DNA from: Trogon surrucura
Taxonomy: Eukaryota; Chordata; Aves; Trogoniformes; Trogonidae
Length of the DNA: 64,000 bases
Reading direction: 5' to 3'
Assembly (NCBI GenBank): GCA_020746105.1
Contig: CM036620.1
Location: 43,110,706-43,174,705 of the forward strand
Both the position numbers and the translations under genes were made by a program. The notes under the pieces are model-generated. The model did no database searches. It was not told where the DNA came from and was given only the letters and a program-made list of their open reading frames with translations. This document shows, one piece after another, positions 51,568 through 63,107 of the stretch (positions are counted from its first letter, which is position 1; each line of letters opens with the position of its first letter).

Positions 51568-54500
51568 CATCTTTTTTAGATAAGATTTACAGAACACATG
51601 AATCCCTCTCCCACTTCCAACATTCTTTCAAGATTCAGATGACTGAAGTGATTTTGGTTAAAGCTTAAAAGTTGCCTTTGAGTACAGATCAAATATAGAA
51701 AATTCCAGCATGGAAGATAAATATTTCACATGCTGATAACCCCAATCTGCTGTATTTTAATGAGAAATGTTTTGCAGAAGGGTAGAAGACAGCAGTGTTC
51801 CGTTGAGTCAGATAACTAGAAAGTGATGCAAGGAAAAAAAAAAAATCTCTTTCTTCCTTTGTTCCAGAACAAGTAGTGGTTTGTGTTGTTTTTTTGTCCT
51901 TGCCATTGTGTTATTTTAAAAAACAAATAATTAAACAGTAGTATATCTAAGTGAAAAAACATGGTAATGGTAGCTATAAAAAAAAAAGGTTGTTTCTTGT
52001 GCTGTCTTCATCATAATGGTCAAGTCTGTGTGTTCTGCTGCTCTGTTTTCTATTATGCAGTAACTGTTACCAAATAAAAGTATGTGCAGCTCAAGCAGTT
52101 TATCTGCCATTCCAGGCTTTTCATGTTTGAAAACTGAAAGGAGCCTGTGTGATCAGACAGACTTGTTACAGACCATAAATGTAGAATTTAACCAGTGGTT
52201 CTTGGGCCAAGTTACATAGCTTATGATTTTGCTCAACTGAAAAAAGAATTAAGAAAATACCTGTTATAAGCTTACCTCATTAAATGCAACAGTACACTGA
52301 ATCTTAAAAATACTCTTTCCTCCTCATATTTCGTGTTCCAAAGTGGGGAAGACGTGGAATGATATGACAGACCAGGGGAATGACATGGAATTAAACTCCA
52401 AAACATGACATGCTGAATATATTTAGTCTATTAATGCATCTTTGATAGCAGAGTAGAACAACTGATCCAGTAGTGGTAAAAATATGCATTTTTAACACTT
52501 CTAGTTCAGCTGTTTTGTTTTCTAGCCACAGTATTTTGGTGAATGCTACTGTAATGTCTGTCCTGCCTCTGACAGCACAGGATCTCTGGTATGGCAGCAG
52601 TTCTCATTATCTTCCTTTCCAATCCTTAGTCTTCCTATAGTTCTAAATCAGTTTATCAGCACAGGAGGTGTTATAATTTACAGAAAAATAAATAAAATTC
52701 AATTTGGAGTCAAGCTTTGGCTCAGCAATTACAGCAAGGACATTCTTGAGTTCCTTCTGATGAGGAGAAAAAGAACACACACACAAAAAAAGAAAATCCT
52801 TGATTCTGAACAGGCTCCTAAATGTTAAAATATATTCCAGGAAACAGTGACACACAAGAAAGACTTTCTAACTTTTCAGACTTTCAGTTCTGTTGGCTGT
52901 TACAATAACAAAATCTAAATAAATGAGAGGAAAAAAAACCAAACTTGTTTGCTAGATGCTTTTCTGTAGTTTGGTCTCTGTACAGTTCTTTAGCCAGTAA
53001 TGCATTTATTAGGAAGTGTTCTGTACAAAGAATGGGGGGAAGGTACTGATACAGTCACTCTTTCTTGCCAAGTTTCTTGCTGCAGTACTTGAAAACGGTA
53101 GGGAATTTGAAAAAGGCTGGAGCATTGTGCTGGAGAGCACATTAGTTAATAATTAACTTTCTGTCCCTTTTCATCTAAATATTTGTATTTGTATTACTTC
53201 TGCAGCATCAGGAAAGATTTGCCCTTGAGATAAAAGAAAAATAATCAAAACCTGAGCCCTGACATGCTGTCCAAGGTCTGATAGGCAGGGATAACACTGT
53301 GGGCTGCTTGTTCTTTAGCTCTGTGCCTCCCTGCGCATCGTGGTGTAAGGCAATTTTGTAGAAGAAACGTCACAAAAGACTAACATCGTTCTTTTGTTTC
53401 GCAGCAAACTGCCAACTAGAAATAGCCTAATTGGCTGGGCATATGGCAGGGAGTCATGTTCTAATGAACACGTAGCTCGGAAATCTGAAGAGGAGTGGAC
53501 GTGTGTGCGCTGTACCCTAATAAACAAGCCTTCTGCTGAAATTTGTGATGCCTGCTTGACTTCAAGGCCTGAAGGTATTGAAAGGTTGTCTGGAACCTCT
53601 TTGGGGGGATTGGACTTGATGATCTTTCGAGGTCCCTTCCAATCCCTAACATTCTGTGATTCTGTGAGGGGCAGGATTGTAGTTTTCATGCAGTTTTTGC
53701 AACTATAGAAGTGTCTCACTGTGAACCGTATGTATATAACTTAAGATAATTTAAAGTCAGATTTTGGGGAAATCTTACACAGACAATCACAGAAACTGTT
53801 TTATTTTAAACCCTGAAAGTGTCTTCCAGCTTTGTGTGCAGGTGGGATTCTATAGACAAGCCTCTGCAGTGACCGACGCTTTGTTTTTATCTGAGGCAAG
53901 AAGTGAGACAAAATACCAGTCTTCCCAATCTCTTTATAATCATCACAAAGCTTGCAGCATATGTCTGAAAGAGAAATCACCAGGGGGCAGAAAAGTAATT
54001 ATCATTCCTTTATGTGAACAAAGCAGTGTTTTGGTACCTTTTCCAAAGGGATGTCGGGTTTCTTAGGGTCTAGTTTTTTTCCTCCAAAGTTCAGATTAAG
54101 AAAGATTCTGGCCTTCTTACTTAAATTGCTGTTTGTATCTTAATTGAGCTTAAAGCTTCTTACCTCAAAAACTAATACTCCATTTATTCGCATTGTGTAG
54201 TGAAATCTGCATATTACAAGGTATTTGTTTTTCTAGCTCCAGTGCTGCAAAACAGAAAGAAAAAGTATTTGTAAACAAGATACAGGCTTTGTGCATCCAA
54301 GAAGAATTAATGTTTTTACGTAGGCTCCAATAAGACCTATTGTTAAAAGTGCACTGAATTTAACTGTATGACTTGAACTATATGTGCTGAAATCAGAATT
54401 AAAGATCACATTCCCCATAGCTTTTGATGGTCTTTTGAGTCATACTTACCAAAGCGCCCCCAAATTCCCTGCCTGTGAGGAAGTGACTATGGTACTGATC

Positions 54501-57500
54501 TCAGACCTTATTAAATAAGTTCCAATGCTTTTTTTTTAAAAGTATTGCTTCACTCTAGTTAGTCCTTTTATGAATAGAGTGATGTGTGTGAAACTCTTAT
54601 CTGCTAGCTGAAGTCTATTTCTTCAGTCTATTTCTTCTTTGTGCCTTACAGGAGACTTGTTGCCAGCAGAGGCTAATCTTGCAAAAGTCTCCTGCAAAAT
54701 CACTGTCAGAAGCCTGAAAGTTTTAAGTTGTCTACAGGCTCAGATTTACCAACTAAAATTTATCCTGGAATTAATACTGTCAGATGGATCTTAAGATACG
54801 TAACTGGACATGCACAAATGCTTTATTTGAAGCTTTGTAAAAAAAACCCTGCTCCTTCTCCTATACTTTTATATTTCACTTCTTCAGCTATATGCCATTG
54901 CTAAAAAGAGGCCTGGAATCTAAAGATGTGTTAGACTTGGTGGAATACTGTTAAATTATTTTTTTAAAAATACTTTTTTTTTGGCAGCATAGAAGTGGCT
55001 TTTTATGTCAAATGCAAAACGATACTTTAAAAATGGATAATCTGTTACTGCTGGAGGTACCATAGCCTGTGATCTCCAAGTGATGGGGTTATAAAATGTT
55101 ATGTTGAACACTTCAGATATTTTAATTCCTGTATTTGGGCCAAATTCAATTTTGTACGGTAAATTCTCCAATAGCTTTCATCTACAGAGTACTGATCACA
55201 TCTGGTCCTGTTCAAGCAATAGTAATGTTATCTTCAAACTCATGTTGTACAGGACTCCAAAAGTACATAAGCTTTTTTATTTTAAGAAATTTGGTACTAT
55301 ATCTAATCTGTGACAGGTTTTGAGATCTTTTCCAGATGGGATAGTAAATTTACTCTTTCACTCCCTGCATGATGACTTATGAATACAGATCAGAAATGTA
55401 TCACTCAACGCAGATGGATTATAACCAATAACTTATTTTTCTTTAGTTCCAAAGACAGAGAATGGTGAAGATTCTGCAGCCTTTAAGGACTTAATGAAGT
55501 ACCCTTGTAATGATTTCAGAAAACCAAGCACAGAGATAAAGATCAATAGGAAAGCTGTGTTTGGAACTGCAACTCTTGTCTTAACAGATCTTGGTAACAA
55601 AGCTGTTTTGAGAAATGATACTCAAATGTCTGATGGGCACTCTCAGTGTGTTGCTCCAAAAAACAGCTGGAATCAAATCGAACACGCTGTCTACCAGTCA
55701 GGGGGAAGCTCAACACACGTAACTGCTGTGGCATCGTCCTCCCATCAGCAGCCTCTCTCTTTCAGACACGTACAGAAGAAACAGAAAACTGATCATACAC
55801 CCTTGCCTCACCAATATAACACAGCAATCAGGTATGGGTTCCAAAATGTAAGCAAGTCTTTCTGTAAATCCTTTAAACTAGATTTTTCCCTGAAGATTAA
55901 TGAAATACTGTGCTGTTGGGTTCAGACACTGTTGTCTTTGGATTTCTGCCAGAAGTAACTTATTCCTGGGTAACTAAAATTACACTCAGACTTCAGAAGG
56001 ACTGAACGACCAAGGCTGTCACTGGAGAAGTCCTGATTTTGGCATCTGGCAGTACTGCTGTTAAGTGAACAGCTGTTCATAGTTCAGCTGTTCCCATGGG
56101 GTATGACAGTAAAGCTCTAGTTGGTGAACAAGCACAGCCTAAGGAGTTGTCTGGTCTTAGCACTGTAGTTGCTGTCTGCTTAGAGAGATCTTGAAGTCAT
56201 TGTAAAAGATGATGGAAGGCAGCTGAAGGAACATGGTCTAATTAGAGTTGTCAACTAGCAGTTTTCAACATTATTCTATAATACAAAAGCTCTGTACAGG
56301 TACCTTGATGAATCTCCCATCACTATTTTCTTTTCATTTTCCTCCCCATCCTATAGGTAACTACTTCAACACTCTACCCATCCTGAACTTTTATTTACAC
56401 ATCCACTGTCTAGTTAAGAGAAATGTGAGAACCTGTTAGGGTTGTCAAGGAAAAGTTGGGCAGACACAGACAACAGCAATGGGAGTACACGGTAGAGATC
56501 TCTCACAGTGGTAAATTATGCAAGGTGAATGTGAAATACTAATGATGCACTACAAAACTCTTAGTCACGTGCCTATTCTGAAATATAGAAGTTATTTCTT
56601 GCATTGCTGAAGTACCAGTTTTGAAGCAGGATCTCACTGGCTAGCCAATGTGAATACACTTTCTCCTTGCTGTCTCAGAAGAGGACTACAGGAACTGAGA
56701 ATAGAGGCAGAATACAGAGGAGTGCCAAGAATAAATGAGACAGTCACAGTAACAGGTAGTTACAGCAAGTCATCAACTTAACGGTTAAAAAAATCCAACA
56801 AAAACCGACAAAAAATGTATTTTTTTAAATTTTGTTTTAATGAGGTCTTGGAAGAAAACTGTTTATATCTGCAGGACTGCAATCTTCCAGACATAAAAGA
56901 GAACATAGAATTCCTAATCTGATAGCGAGAATGAATTAATTAATCTTTTCTTTTTTCACTAAAGCTTCATCACTGCTTTTCTGCTCTGTGAAAGCAAGAT
57001 ACACTTCAGAATAGTAACCTTTTTCATGTTACTGTTTTTTAAATGGAGCCTTGTATATTGCATTCAGATAATCTATGACTATTTCAGTCATGAGAAGGAA
57101 GAAACTTTACCCCATTCAGAGAACACTGTTCCACTCTCTGAGCTGGATTACTCTGCTCCAAATATGATTTGGAGCATTACTGTAACTTCTGAGTTACACT
57201 AAACTTCTGGTTAAATTCTGAAAACGGAATATTCTTTTAGAATATATCGGAATAGGTGGGCAGTATAATAGCTGTGGTAATATTTATTTTGTTTTGCAAT
57301 CTGAGTGCCTTGAAATAATTTAAAATGTGGGCTAATGCTGGGGAACCTGATGTAATACCTGCAAGAAAAGCACTGTTGTCTACTCACTGCTAGCAATTAT
57401 CCAGCTTTAAAGGCACACAAATAAGAGTGCACTAAAGGAGTAAGTTTTCTGGCTGTTGTGTGTAGAAGTACACCGAGCTAGTGTAACGGTAGGAGAGAGT

Positions 57501-58672
57501 TCTTTGGCTGCGGTGTCAGGAATCCCTTTGATGTTACCCGGGAGTCATTCTGTAACCTGTCATTACAGCACACCTCAAGCTCATACGACAGATGCGATTC
57601 GTACTTTAAGCACCGGCCATCCTCACTGCAGTAAACACAGCCGTCCCTGCAGCCTCAAAGTTGTGAGGAAGGATGGAGAGAACAAGGGCAGGCAATTCTA
57701 TACCTGCCCTCTGCCCAGGGAAACCCGGTGTGACTACTTTCAAGTACGTATAAAACTTCACAGCCTGTTTTCTAATAAGCTCTTCTCGCAGCCTCCTTGC
57801 CCCTGTAATCTGTAATTGAGGACGTTTAAAATTTGAGGTAATTTTGAATACTTTTGCACACTGAATTGAAACTAAGAGCATAAGAGTAGTTACAGACCTA
57901 CAGTGTTACTTACTTTTAATGCTGAGAAGACACCTGCTTGTGCAAATGCTCTTAGTATGCCTCAGTGTGATGTGAAGCAGATGCACAGCAGAATTGAAGG
58001 GACTTGTAGAAGTTATTTACATCAGCCTCTTGCTTGAAGGAGGACTGTGGAAAAGTCTAGATTTAGGCATCAGCCATGCTTCTGTCTAGCCAAAATCTTG
58101 AAAGCCTTCAAGGATGAAGTTTATGTAATCTGTCAGGGCAACTGCTCCCACTGCTGCACTCATACTTAACCCGACCTTCCTAGTTGCAGCAGGAGGCTGC
58201 TGCTCCTTCCTTTGACTGTATTTAATAGACAAACTCAAAACTGTAATGACTATAATGCTTTCATTTGAAGAAAACTATGTGTTAACATCAACTAAAGTGA
58301 TACCAGGTCAAGTGCATACAGTTGCAATTAATGCTAAAGAAAAGTCTAAAATGAGTGATCACAAAAGAGAGAAAAAAGTTTCTTCTAGGGACCCCCCTGT
58401 AGGTCTGTTTCTATTGCCAATTTTTAACCAAGGAATTCATACCCATCACATACGCTAAAACTGTGCCTAAAACCTGTTTCTTCTGGCAGTGGGCTGACTT
58501 GAATTTCCCATTCTGTAACCATGGCAAACGATGTGTTATGAAGACTGTGCTGAAGATTGGTCCCAATAACGGAAAGAACTTTTTTGTGTGTCCTTTTGGT
58601 AGAGAAAAACAGTGTGGCTTTTTCCAGTGGGCAGAAAATGGACCAGGCATGCAGATTATTCCTTCATGTTGA
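38472..58672 (+). CDS. NEIL3: NEIL3, endonuclease VIII-like 3 DNA glycosylase (10 exons)
   Basis: NEIL3 removes oxidised bases, chiefly from single-stranded DNA, and in replication-coupled repair unhooks interstrand crosslinks in the nucleus. Joined exons give 600 residues against 605 in human. Visible features: Val2, the NEIL3 catalytic N-terminus where relatives have Pro; the [13 protein letters not shown] segment with catalytic Lys59 (human Lys81); H2TH helices around residues 140-210 with [21 protein letters not shown]; an FPG zinc finger with Cys232, 235, 254 and 257; an NZF finger with Cys301, 304, 315 and 318; and two GRF fingers, Cys502/His505/Cys528/Cys536 and Cys549/His551/Cys574/Cys582. 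All frames are open and all splice sites are GT-AG. The gap between RGSA and the catalytic lysine is about 22 residues shorter than in human because of the donor chosen for exon 1. The exon 9 acceptor is the other soft point. Confidence 0.97.
38600..41485. other. NEIL3 intron 1
   Basis: The first 170 bases belong to the CpG island. The remainder is ordinary AT-rich intron with one CR1 fragment (listed separately). No other coding signal was seen. Confidence 0.8.
40430..40880 (+). mobile_element. Diverged CR1 fragment in NEIL3 intron 1
   Basis: Blocks typical of the CR1 3' half occur in order: the GGGTTACCGTGTCCGTTTT region near 40464, the GAGGAGAAGCTGATAGAACT region near 40564, GAAGCCCTGGAACAAGGGTC near 40743, and the end block near 40790-40870. 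Frames are broken and the octamer tail is missing, so the copy is old. Confidence 0.75.
41486..41601 (+). CDS. NEIL3: NEIL3 exon 2 (residues 33-71)
   Basis: The acceptor is ACTCATTTCCAG and the donor GAG|GTAAGA. It encodes [19 protein letters not shown], including the catalytic lysine. The stretch before it, [20 protein letters not shown], is poorly conserved in the family. Leaves in phase 2. Confidence 0.95.
45078..45212 (+). CDS. NEIL3: NEIL3 exon 3 (residues 71-116)
   Basis: Begins by completing Arg71 and continues [15 protein letters not shown], then [20 protein letters not shown]. This is the rest of the N-terminal beta-sandwich domain. Donor AG|GTAAAG, phase 2. Confidence 0.97.
46287..46500 (+). 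CDS. NEIL3: NEIL3 exon 4 (residues 116-187)
   Basis: Carries [18 protein letters not shown] and the helix-two-turn-helix core [20 protein letters not shown], whose Asn and Gly residues contact DNA in the Fpg/Nei family. Acceptor GGTCTTCCAG, donor AAG|GTGGGT, phase 0. Confidence 0.98.
47661..47735 (+). CDS. NEIL3: NEIL3 exon 5 (residues 188-212)
   Basis: Encodes [19 protein letters not shown], the last helix of the H2TH region. Acceptor TTGCCTTACAG, donor AAG|GTATTG, phase 0. Confidence 0.97.
48165..48665 (+). mobile_element. Diverged, internally deleted CR1 in NEIL3 intron 5
   Basis: The block TGCCTTGACTTTAGTAAGAC near 48198 is the CR1 reverse-transcriptase motif, followed by the [20 protein letters not shown] and [10 protein letters not shown] blocks. 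At about 48562 the sequence jumps straight to the region around TTCTGTGTCCAGTTTTGGG, so a few hundred bases have been lost. A stop and frame changes mark it as defective. Confidence 0.88.
48666..50524. other. NEIL3 intron 5, remainder
   Basis: GC content is moderately higher around 49400-50350 and several open frames occur on both strands, but none has protein-like composition with splice support. A duplicated 13-base unit (AAATCTTGAGGAG) is at about 49303-49328. Confidence 0.6.
50525..50691 (+). CDS. NEIL3: NEIL3 exon 6 (residues 213-268)
   Basis: Encodes the FPG-type zinc finger: [18 protein letters not shown], then [15 protein letters not shown], giving the CxxC...CxxC set. The beta-hairpin finger binds DNA in this family. 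Acceptor CTGTTTCAG, donor AG|GTATGA, phase 2. Confidence 0.98.
51505..51563. repeat. (TG)n microsatellite, about 29 units
   Basis: An uninterrupted run of TG dinucleotides in NEIL3 intron 6. It is likely to vary in length between individuals and can adopt Z-DNA. Confidence 0.98.
53405..53574 (+). CDS. NEIL3: NEIL3 exon 7 (residues 268-325)
   Basis: Begins [12 protein letters not shown] and contains the RanBP2-type zinc finger: [20 protein letters not shown] with a final CxxC, a ubiquitin-binding fold in relatives. The donor GAAG|GTATTG (phase 1) is followed after only 27 bases by an inserted CR1 tail. Confidence 0.98.
53602..53667 (+). mobile_element. 66-base CR1 tail beside the exon 7 donor
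   Basis: The sequence matches the last part of the CR1 3' end seen at 8979-9045 (GGATTGGACTTGATGATCTT and onward) and ends with ATTCTGTG octamers. It is a severely truncated insertion in the same orientation as NEIL3. Confidence 0.95.
55447..55831 (+). CDS. NEIL3: NEIL3 exon 8 (residues 325-453)
   Basis: The largest exon. It opens with a short acidic linker and [20 protein letters not shown], then the conserved [14 protein letters not shown], and continues as a Ser/Thr/Gln-rich, poorly conserved linker with a basic patch (HVQKKQK) near its end. This region is probably disordered and separates the catalytic half from the GRF fingers. Donor CAG|GTATGG, phase 2. Confidence 0.96.
57482..57743 (+). 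CDS. NEIL3: NEIL3 exon 9 (residues 453-540), acceptor uncertain
   Basis: Encodes the first GRF zinc finger: [34 protein letters not shown] and the final Cys of TRCDYF. The acceptor CCGAGCTAG at 57481 is the nearest that gives the required phase. A pyrimidine-richer acceptor at 57465 is out of phase with exon 8. Donor CAA|GTACGT, phase 0. Confidence 0.9.
58490..58672 (+). CDS. NEIL3: NEIL3 exon 10 (residues 541-600, stop)
   Basis: The acceptor CTTCTGGCAG leads into [14 protein letters not shown], then [20 protein letters not shown], the second GRF finger, and the C-terminus [18 protein letters not shown] fingers bind single-stranded DNA and help recruit NEIL3 to fork structures. Confidence 0.98.
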   Translation, partial: WADLNFPFCNHGKRCVMKTVLKIGPNNGKNFFVCPFGREKQCGFFQWAENGPGMQIIPSC

Positions 58673-58945
58673 TGTTCTGGTTATCTGCTCCTCAGGATGC
58701 CTTAAGAGTGTATGACTTTTCCAGTTGTTCCTGATTTTATGTTGTCTTTTTCTTTGTTCACCGGTTAATCAGTAAAATAGCTCCAACGACATAAAGAACT
58801 ACGGATTTGGAAAGAGTAATTTTACATAGCCCTGTAAAAATTAAACTCTGCTTGTATGCTGTATACTATTTTGAAATAATCATCTAGCTTGCAATATATG
58901 ATGAAATACTATTATATTTCTAATAAAAACATTAATTTTCTTTAT
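58673..58945 (+). other. NEIL3 3' untranslated region (approximate)
   Basis: AT-rich DNA after the TGA stop, ending near the first canonical poly(A) signal. Later AATAAA hexamers at 59070, 59080 and 59211 could give longer tails. Confidence 0.6.
58922..58927 (+). terminator. NEIL3 poly(A) signal AATAAA
   Basis: The first AATAAA after the stop codon, 250 bases downstream, in a TTCTAATAAAAAC context. Additional hexamers downstream suggest possible alternative ends. Confidence 0.65.
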
Positions 58946-59526
58946 GTAAATACCATGAAGTTTGACAGCACTGCATCCTTTCAAGCATATGCGATTTACA
59001 GAATGGATAACTTAATCTAAATTAGTACTTTAAAGGGAAAGGCATTTTCATAAATGTAAACATGTATTTAATAAAAGTGAATAAAAAGTCAATATACTTT
59101 TTAAAGTATCACTTCTTGCTTTGTTCCCTCAGAGTTTAAAATGAAACAGCAAAGGACTCTACACTTTGAATGTTACCATAGTTAAATGTGTGACCTTGTT
59201 AGATTTGGAAAATAAAGAAAAAAAACTGCCCTAAAATTGACTGCAGTTTTCTTAATTATGAATTTTAAATCCAGGTCTTAATGTAAAAGATATTTATCCT
59301 CTGAAGATGGAAAATCTGAATTCTTTACTAAATGAGTAGTATGTCCTGCTTAAACTATAGAGTAAGGAAAAGCATTTAAAATATTTTATCCTGATCATTG
59401 GTTCATAATTTAACAAGTCATTTCTCCCAAAGTCTGAATGATTTAAAAGCATGAGAAATAACCTACACTCAAAACCTTACTATTACAGTAGTCAACTTTC
59501 ATCTTGGGTAGAAGTTCTGTTTTAAA

Positions 59527-59909
59527 CTGGGGCTCTTTAGTTTGGAGAAGAGGAGACTGAGGGGTGACCTCATTAATGTTTACAAATATATCAAGGGTGA
59601 GTGTCACGAGGATGGAGCCAGGCTCTTCTCGGTGACAACCACTGATAGGACAAGGGGTAATGGGCTGAAACTGGAACATAAGAGGTTCCGCTTAAACTCG
59701 AGAAGAAACTTCTTCTCAGTGAGGGTGACGGAGCCCTGGAACAGGCTGCCCAGAGAGGTTGTGGAGTCTCCTTCTCTGGAGACATTCAAGACCTGCCTGG
59801 ACACGTTCCTGTGTAGCATAATCTAGGCATTCCTGCTCTGGCAGGGGGATTGGACTTGATGATCTTTCGAGGTCCCTTCCAATCCCTAACATTCTATGAT
59901 TCTATGATT
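59527..59909 (+). mobile_element. Young CR1 3' end, about 380 bases
   Basis: It matches 8663-9045 with about half a dozen substitutions, including the coding end of CR1 ORF2 (frame open 59542-59823, after [19 protein letters not shown]) and the ATTCTATG tail. Strong 5' truncation is typical. It lies 0.6-0.9 kb past the NEIL3 poly(A) signal in the same orientation. Confidence 0.96.
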
Positions 59910-60983
59910 CCTATATTGCCTCATTACTGCTACTTTCAGCACAACTACACATGTTAGCATGCAATAACTTTATAATCTCAAAAAGATTGTAATAGGCAAG
60001 CATAGGCTAGCCTGTTGGAGTAACCAGGGCTTGCTGCAGGTAAGTACCTGCTGTTACCTGAGGTAACAGCTGTACCTCACTGTTTACCCCTGAGATTGCA
60101 AGTTAGAGAGTCAACAAAGTCTCTGTGCATGAAGTTTCAATAAAACAGGTTAAGAATTCTAAGCAGGAGATGGCAGTTTACCTCATAAATTCAGGCAAGA
60201 GGTGTCATCTAGCAGATAAAATATAAAATGTTTGAGAGGAATTCTGAAATTTATTTTTATAAGAAGTTTAAACAGGAAATGAGGCAGGAGCCACAAGGCA
60301 AAGTACGGCTACTGAAGAAGTGCAACATGAAAGTTTTGGTTATGGAATAAATCTTTCTGGAGAAATGTTTATTTCATAAACAGAACTTTCAAGTTAGAAA
60401 TTAGATTACTACTGAACACTCAAACAACTAGTACTTCTTCCCTAAACCTCATGAAAGTAGCGAGCACTAACAAGGGGAACTGCTCTTTTACACTGCTTAA
60501 GTCTATTACATTAAATAAGGGTATAAATTATTTAATTCTAATCTCACATCTCTGCTACAAATATTTATGCTATACACTTCAAAAGTTTGTAGAGGGTGTT
60601 CACTTGGGCATCTGTTTCGAAGGGGTGGCATACTTGTATCAGTCTAAATTTGCTCATGGTTGTATAATATCAGAAGATAAAAAAAAGCAAAAATGGAGAT
60701 AAAAAGGGGCAAGGATACCCTGAGCTCATCACAGCAAATGAGCGTGTGGAGGGATCTGATCTGTTTACACTCCAGTGAAGTAGGAGACTAAGCAAGAAAC
60801 AATAAATTCTAATTCACCAGCTGCCACTGCATAACTTACTGCTTTTTCAAACACTGCTTTTTAAATTATTTTTCTCTTCCTTTTGGAGAGGACAGTACTA
60901 TGTAACTTGCCTAACAAGCTGTGGTTGATAGCTGGCTATAAAAGGTTTTGATTGAAAAATAAAAAGCTGATAAGAAAACCTAC
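59910..60983. other. Intergenic DNA downstream of NEIL3
   Basis: AT-rich sequence without a supported gene. It contains a 21-base palindrome at 60050-60070 (arms GCTGTTACCT and AGGTAACAGC around a single G). Confidence 0.55.
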
Positions 60984-61021
60984 CTTGGAATAGACCACCC
61001 TCTCAACATTTCAAGAAGAAT
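60984..61021 (-). CDS. Candidate minus-strand exon (38 bases)
   Basis: Near-ideal splice sites: acceptor TTTTCACCCTCGGTTGCAG and donor AAG|GTAGGT. Only the phase 0 to phase 2 frame is open, reading ILLEMLRGWSIP. It fits in phase after the candidate at 63108-63138 but not after the one at 61210-61241. Confidence 0.3.
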
Positions 61022-61209
61022 CTGCAACCGAGGGTGAAAAGCAGTAGTCAGTTCTTGAAAGTTCTCTCTTGTATTTGCTCAACATAAATACTGTGATTTT
61101 CAGCTTTTGTCCTAATGGTTTACAAATGTGGTGGGTTTTATTCACATTGTTTCATCTATTACAGTGCAACCGATGGAACACACTTATTTCAGGTTCATAT
61201 CTGACTTAC

Positions 61210-61241
61210 GTATTTTAATGGCCCGTGCTGCATTCAAAAAC
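61210..61241 (-). CDS. Candidate minus-strand exon (32 bases)
   Basis: Near-ideal splice sites: acceptor CTCTTTTTCGCCTTCACAG and donor TAC|GTAAGT. Only the phase 2 to phase 1 frame is open, FLNAARAIKI, which joins in phase to the exon at 63488-63539. Its outgoing phase leads to a quick stop if spliced to 60984-61021, so the two may be alternative exons or untranslated. Confidence 0.3.
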
Positions 61242-63107
61242 CTGTGAAGGCGAAAAAGAGTAACAAAGCCTAAGTTAAAAGAGGGGACTTCCAATCCTAA
61301 ACATTTTCTGTCATTTATATTCCTTATGAAAGCCAGTGTAAATAGCTTTTTTTTTAAAAAAAAAAAAAATACAGCCCTTTTTAAAGGCTTTCGAGTTCCA
61401 ACGTGGAGTTGTTACTTTAACCTGTACCCATACACAGCTAAGAGGAACAGGACGTACTGCTGGTGTCTGCAAGAGGCTGTTGGGACTGACAGGCTCACAC
61501 CAGCTCCTTTGCCCACGGGCTTTCTGAATGAGGTGGTGATGGCAGCTTTGTAATTAAAAGGTGTCTTCCAGTAAAGCTGACTTCTAAGTACTACTTACTT
61601 AATTTTTACCTACTTAATTTTTAGGGAGCTTTTTTAGACAAACATTGCAAAGTGACAGCATGACTCATAACAGAAACCTGTCTTTAACCTTATACAGAAA
61701 ACACTTTCTGGCTACATACAACCTTGTAAAGCACTCAACTCTGCTGAAATGCTATGTAAAACTATTTTTAGAGGATCAAATCAAGGTCACACAAGTTGTG
61801 AAGTAAAAATTTTAAACCTAGAAACTGCTAACGCCATACCTAGCTTCTGCTTTATGGTAGCACTTCAGTTACTATTACAGTTTAAGTAAGTTTAGGCAGA
61901 ATATGTTTTTCACTTTGAAAGTAACATTTATATTCCAATTTGTGACATTCAAGTTGGAACCAACAGATTTTTATGCCCGGTTTCACACTTTTATATTTTT
62001 ATAACCAGCTATTTGTTAAAGACAGACATGCATTTTTCTTAATCTGTACATGCACAACTACCATTTGATGGCAATGCAAATTCAGCAAACAGAAGCAATG
62101 GTCTTACATTAAGAATTCACTGAGGGAGAAATAAATTTACATCAAAAACGTGCCCTCAAGTTTTGAGACATGACTGTGTCACAGCTGTAACTACAGACCT
62201 CCACAATTATACAACTATTTCTGCATCCACTTTCCTGTCTCAAAAGTTTCTAGTTCTCACTTGTTTTTCTGGAAGGGAAAAGAACTTGATGGTGGAAGGG
62301 GACTTTGAAAGTGGAAGGTGTCATCTTTTCCTTAAAATCTGTATGAAAGTTAATCATTAGTGGCTAAATATCTTTCATGTGTAATCAAAATATATTACAA
62401 AGTCTTCAATGGAGTTCACAGCAACTGTAGGCCCTCATTCTCTCTGGACAAAATCCCCAGAAGATATAAACCTTTTTTTCAACATCTTTCTTGGACCTTT
62501 CTGCACTGTACGATTTAACTTGCTGTTAGCTACACTTGTGTTAACATTGGCTCATGACAGACAGAGTTCAGCATACAGTGTAACTTAATATGCTGCATGT
62601 CTGTGCTTTTATTCCTCCACTGCCTGAAAGGTTGTTTATTATGTCCAATTTTTACTTGAATACTCAAAACATACATTCAAAATCCATTCAGAAAAGTGTG
62701 GAAATGTGCTATACTTTATTCTAGTGGAACACAAAATCCAATCTGCAAGATTGGATATTTTCCAAATAAAAGCTTACTAAAAATGCAAGAAGCACATTTA
62801 TGGGTGAGTAGAATTAAGAGTGTACACAGCATTGTCTAAACATAGTCAGTGCTTTAGTTATTTAACTTACTGAATTGCCCTTCCTACACTAAGTGCAGGT
62901 CCCTGCAGAGTTTGTATGCTTTATGATTTTTCTTATAAAATCAACTTCAAACAACATGACTGTCTTCTAGCTTTTACTCATGTGGTACAATCATACTGTG
63001 AAAAGATCCTAACAATAGTATCTTAATACTGAAGTTTCAGTTAAGACCTTAACAGAGAGCTGGCAAAGTAAAAGACCTCTCAGTAGGCACTGATGAGCCT
63101 GACTTAC

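Noticed and set aside
55494-55958. 154-codon plus-strand frame taken as a separate gene
   Set aside because: It is NEIL3 exon 8 read past its donor into intron 8.
60700-60796. Minus-strand frame after acceptor TTGTTTCTTGCTTAG as terminal exon of the 61 kb cluster
   Set aside because: Two frames are open by chance and the composition becomes Phe/Leu-rich and intron-like; no poly(A) signal is nearby.
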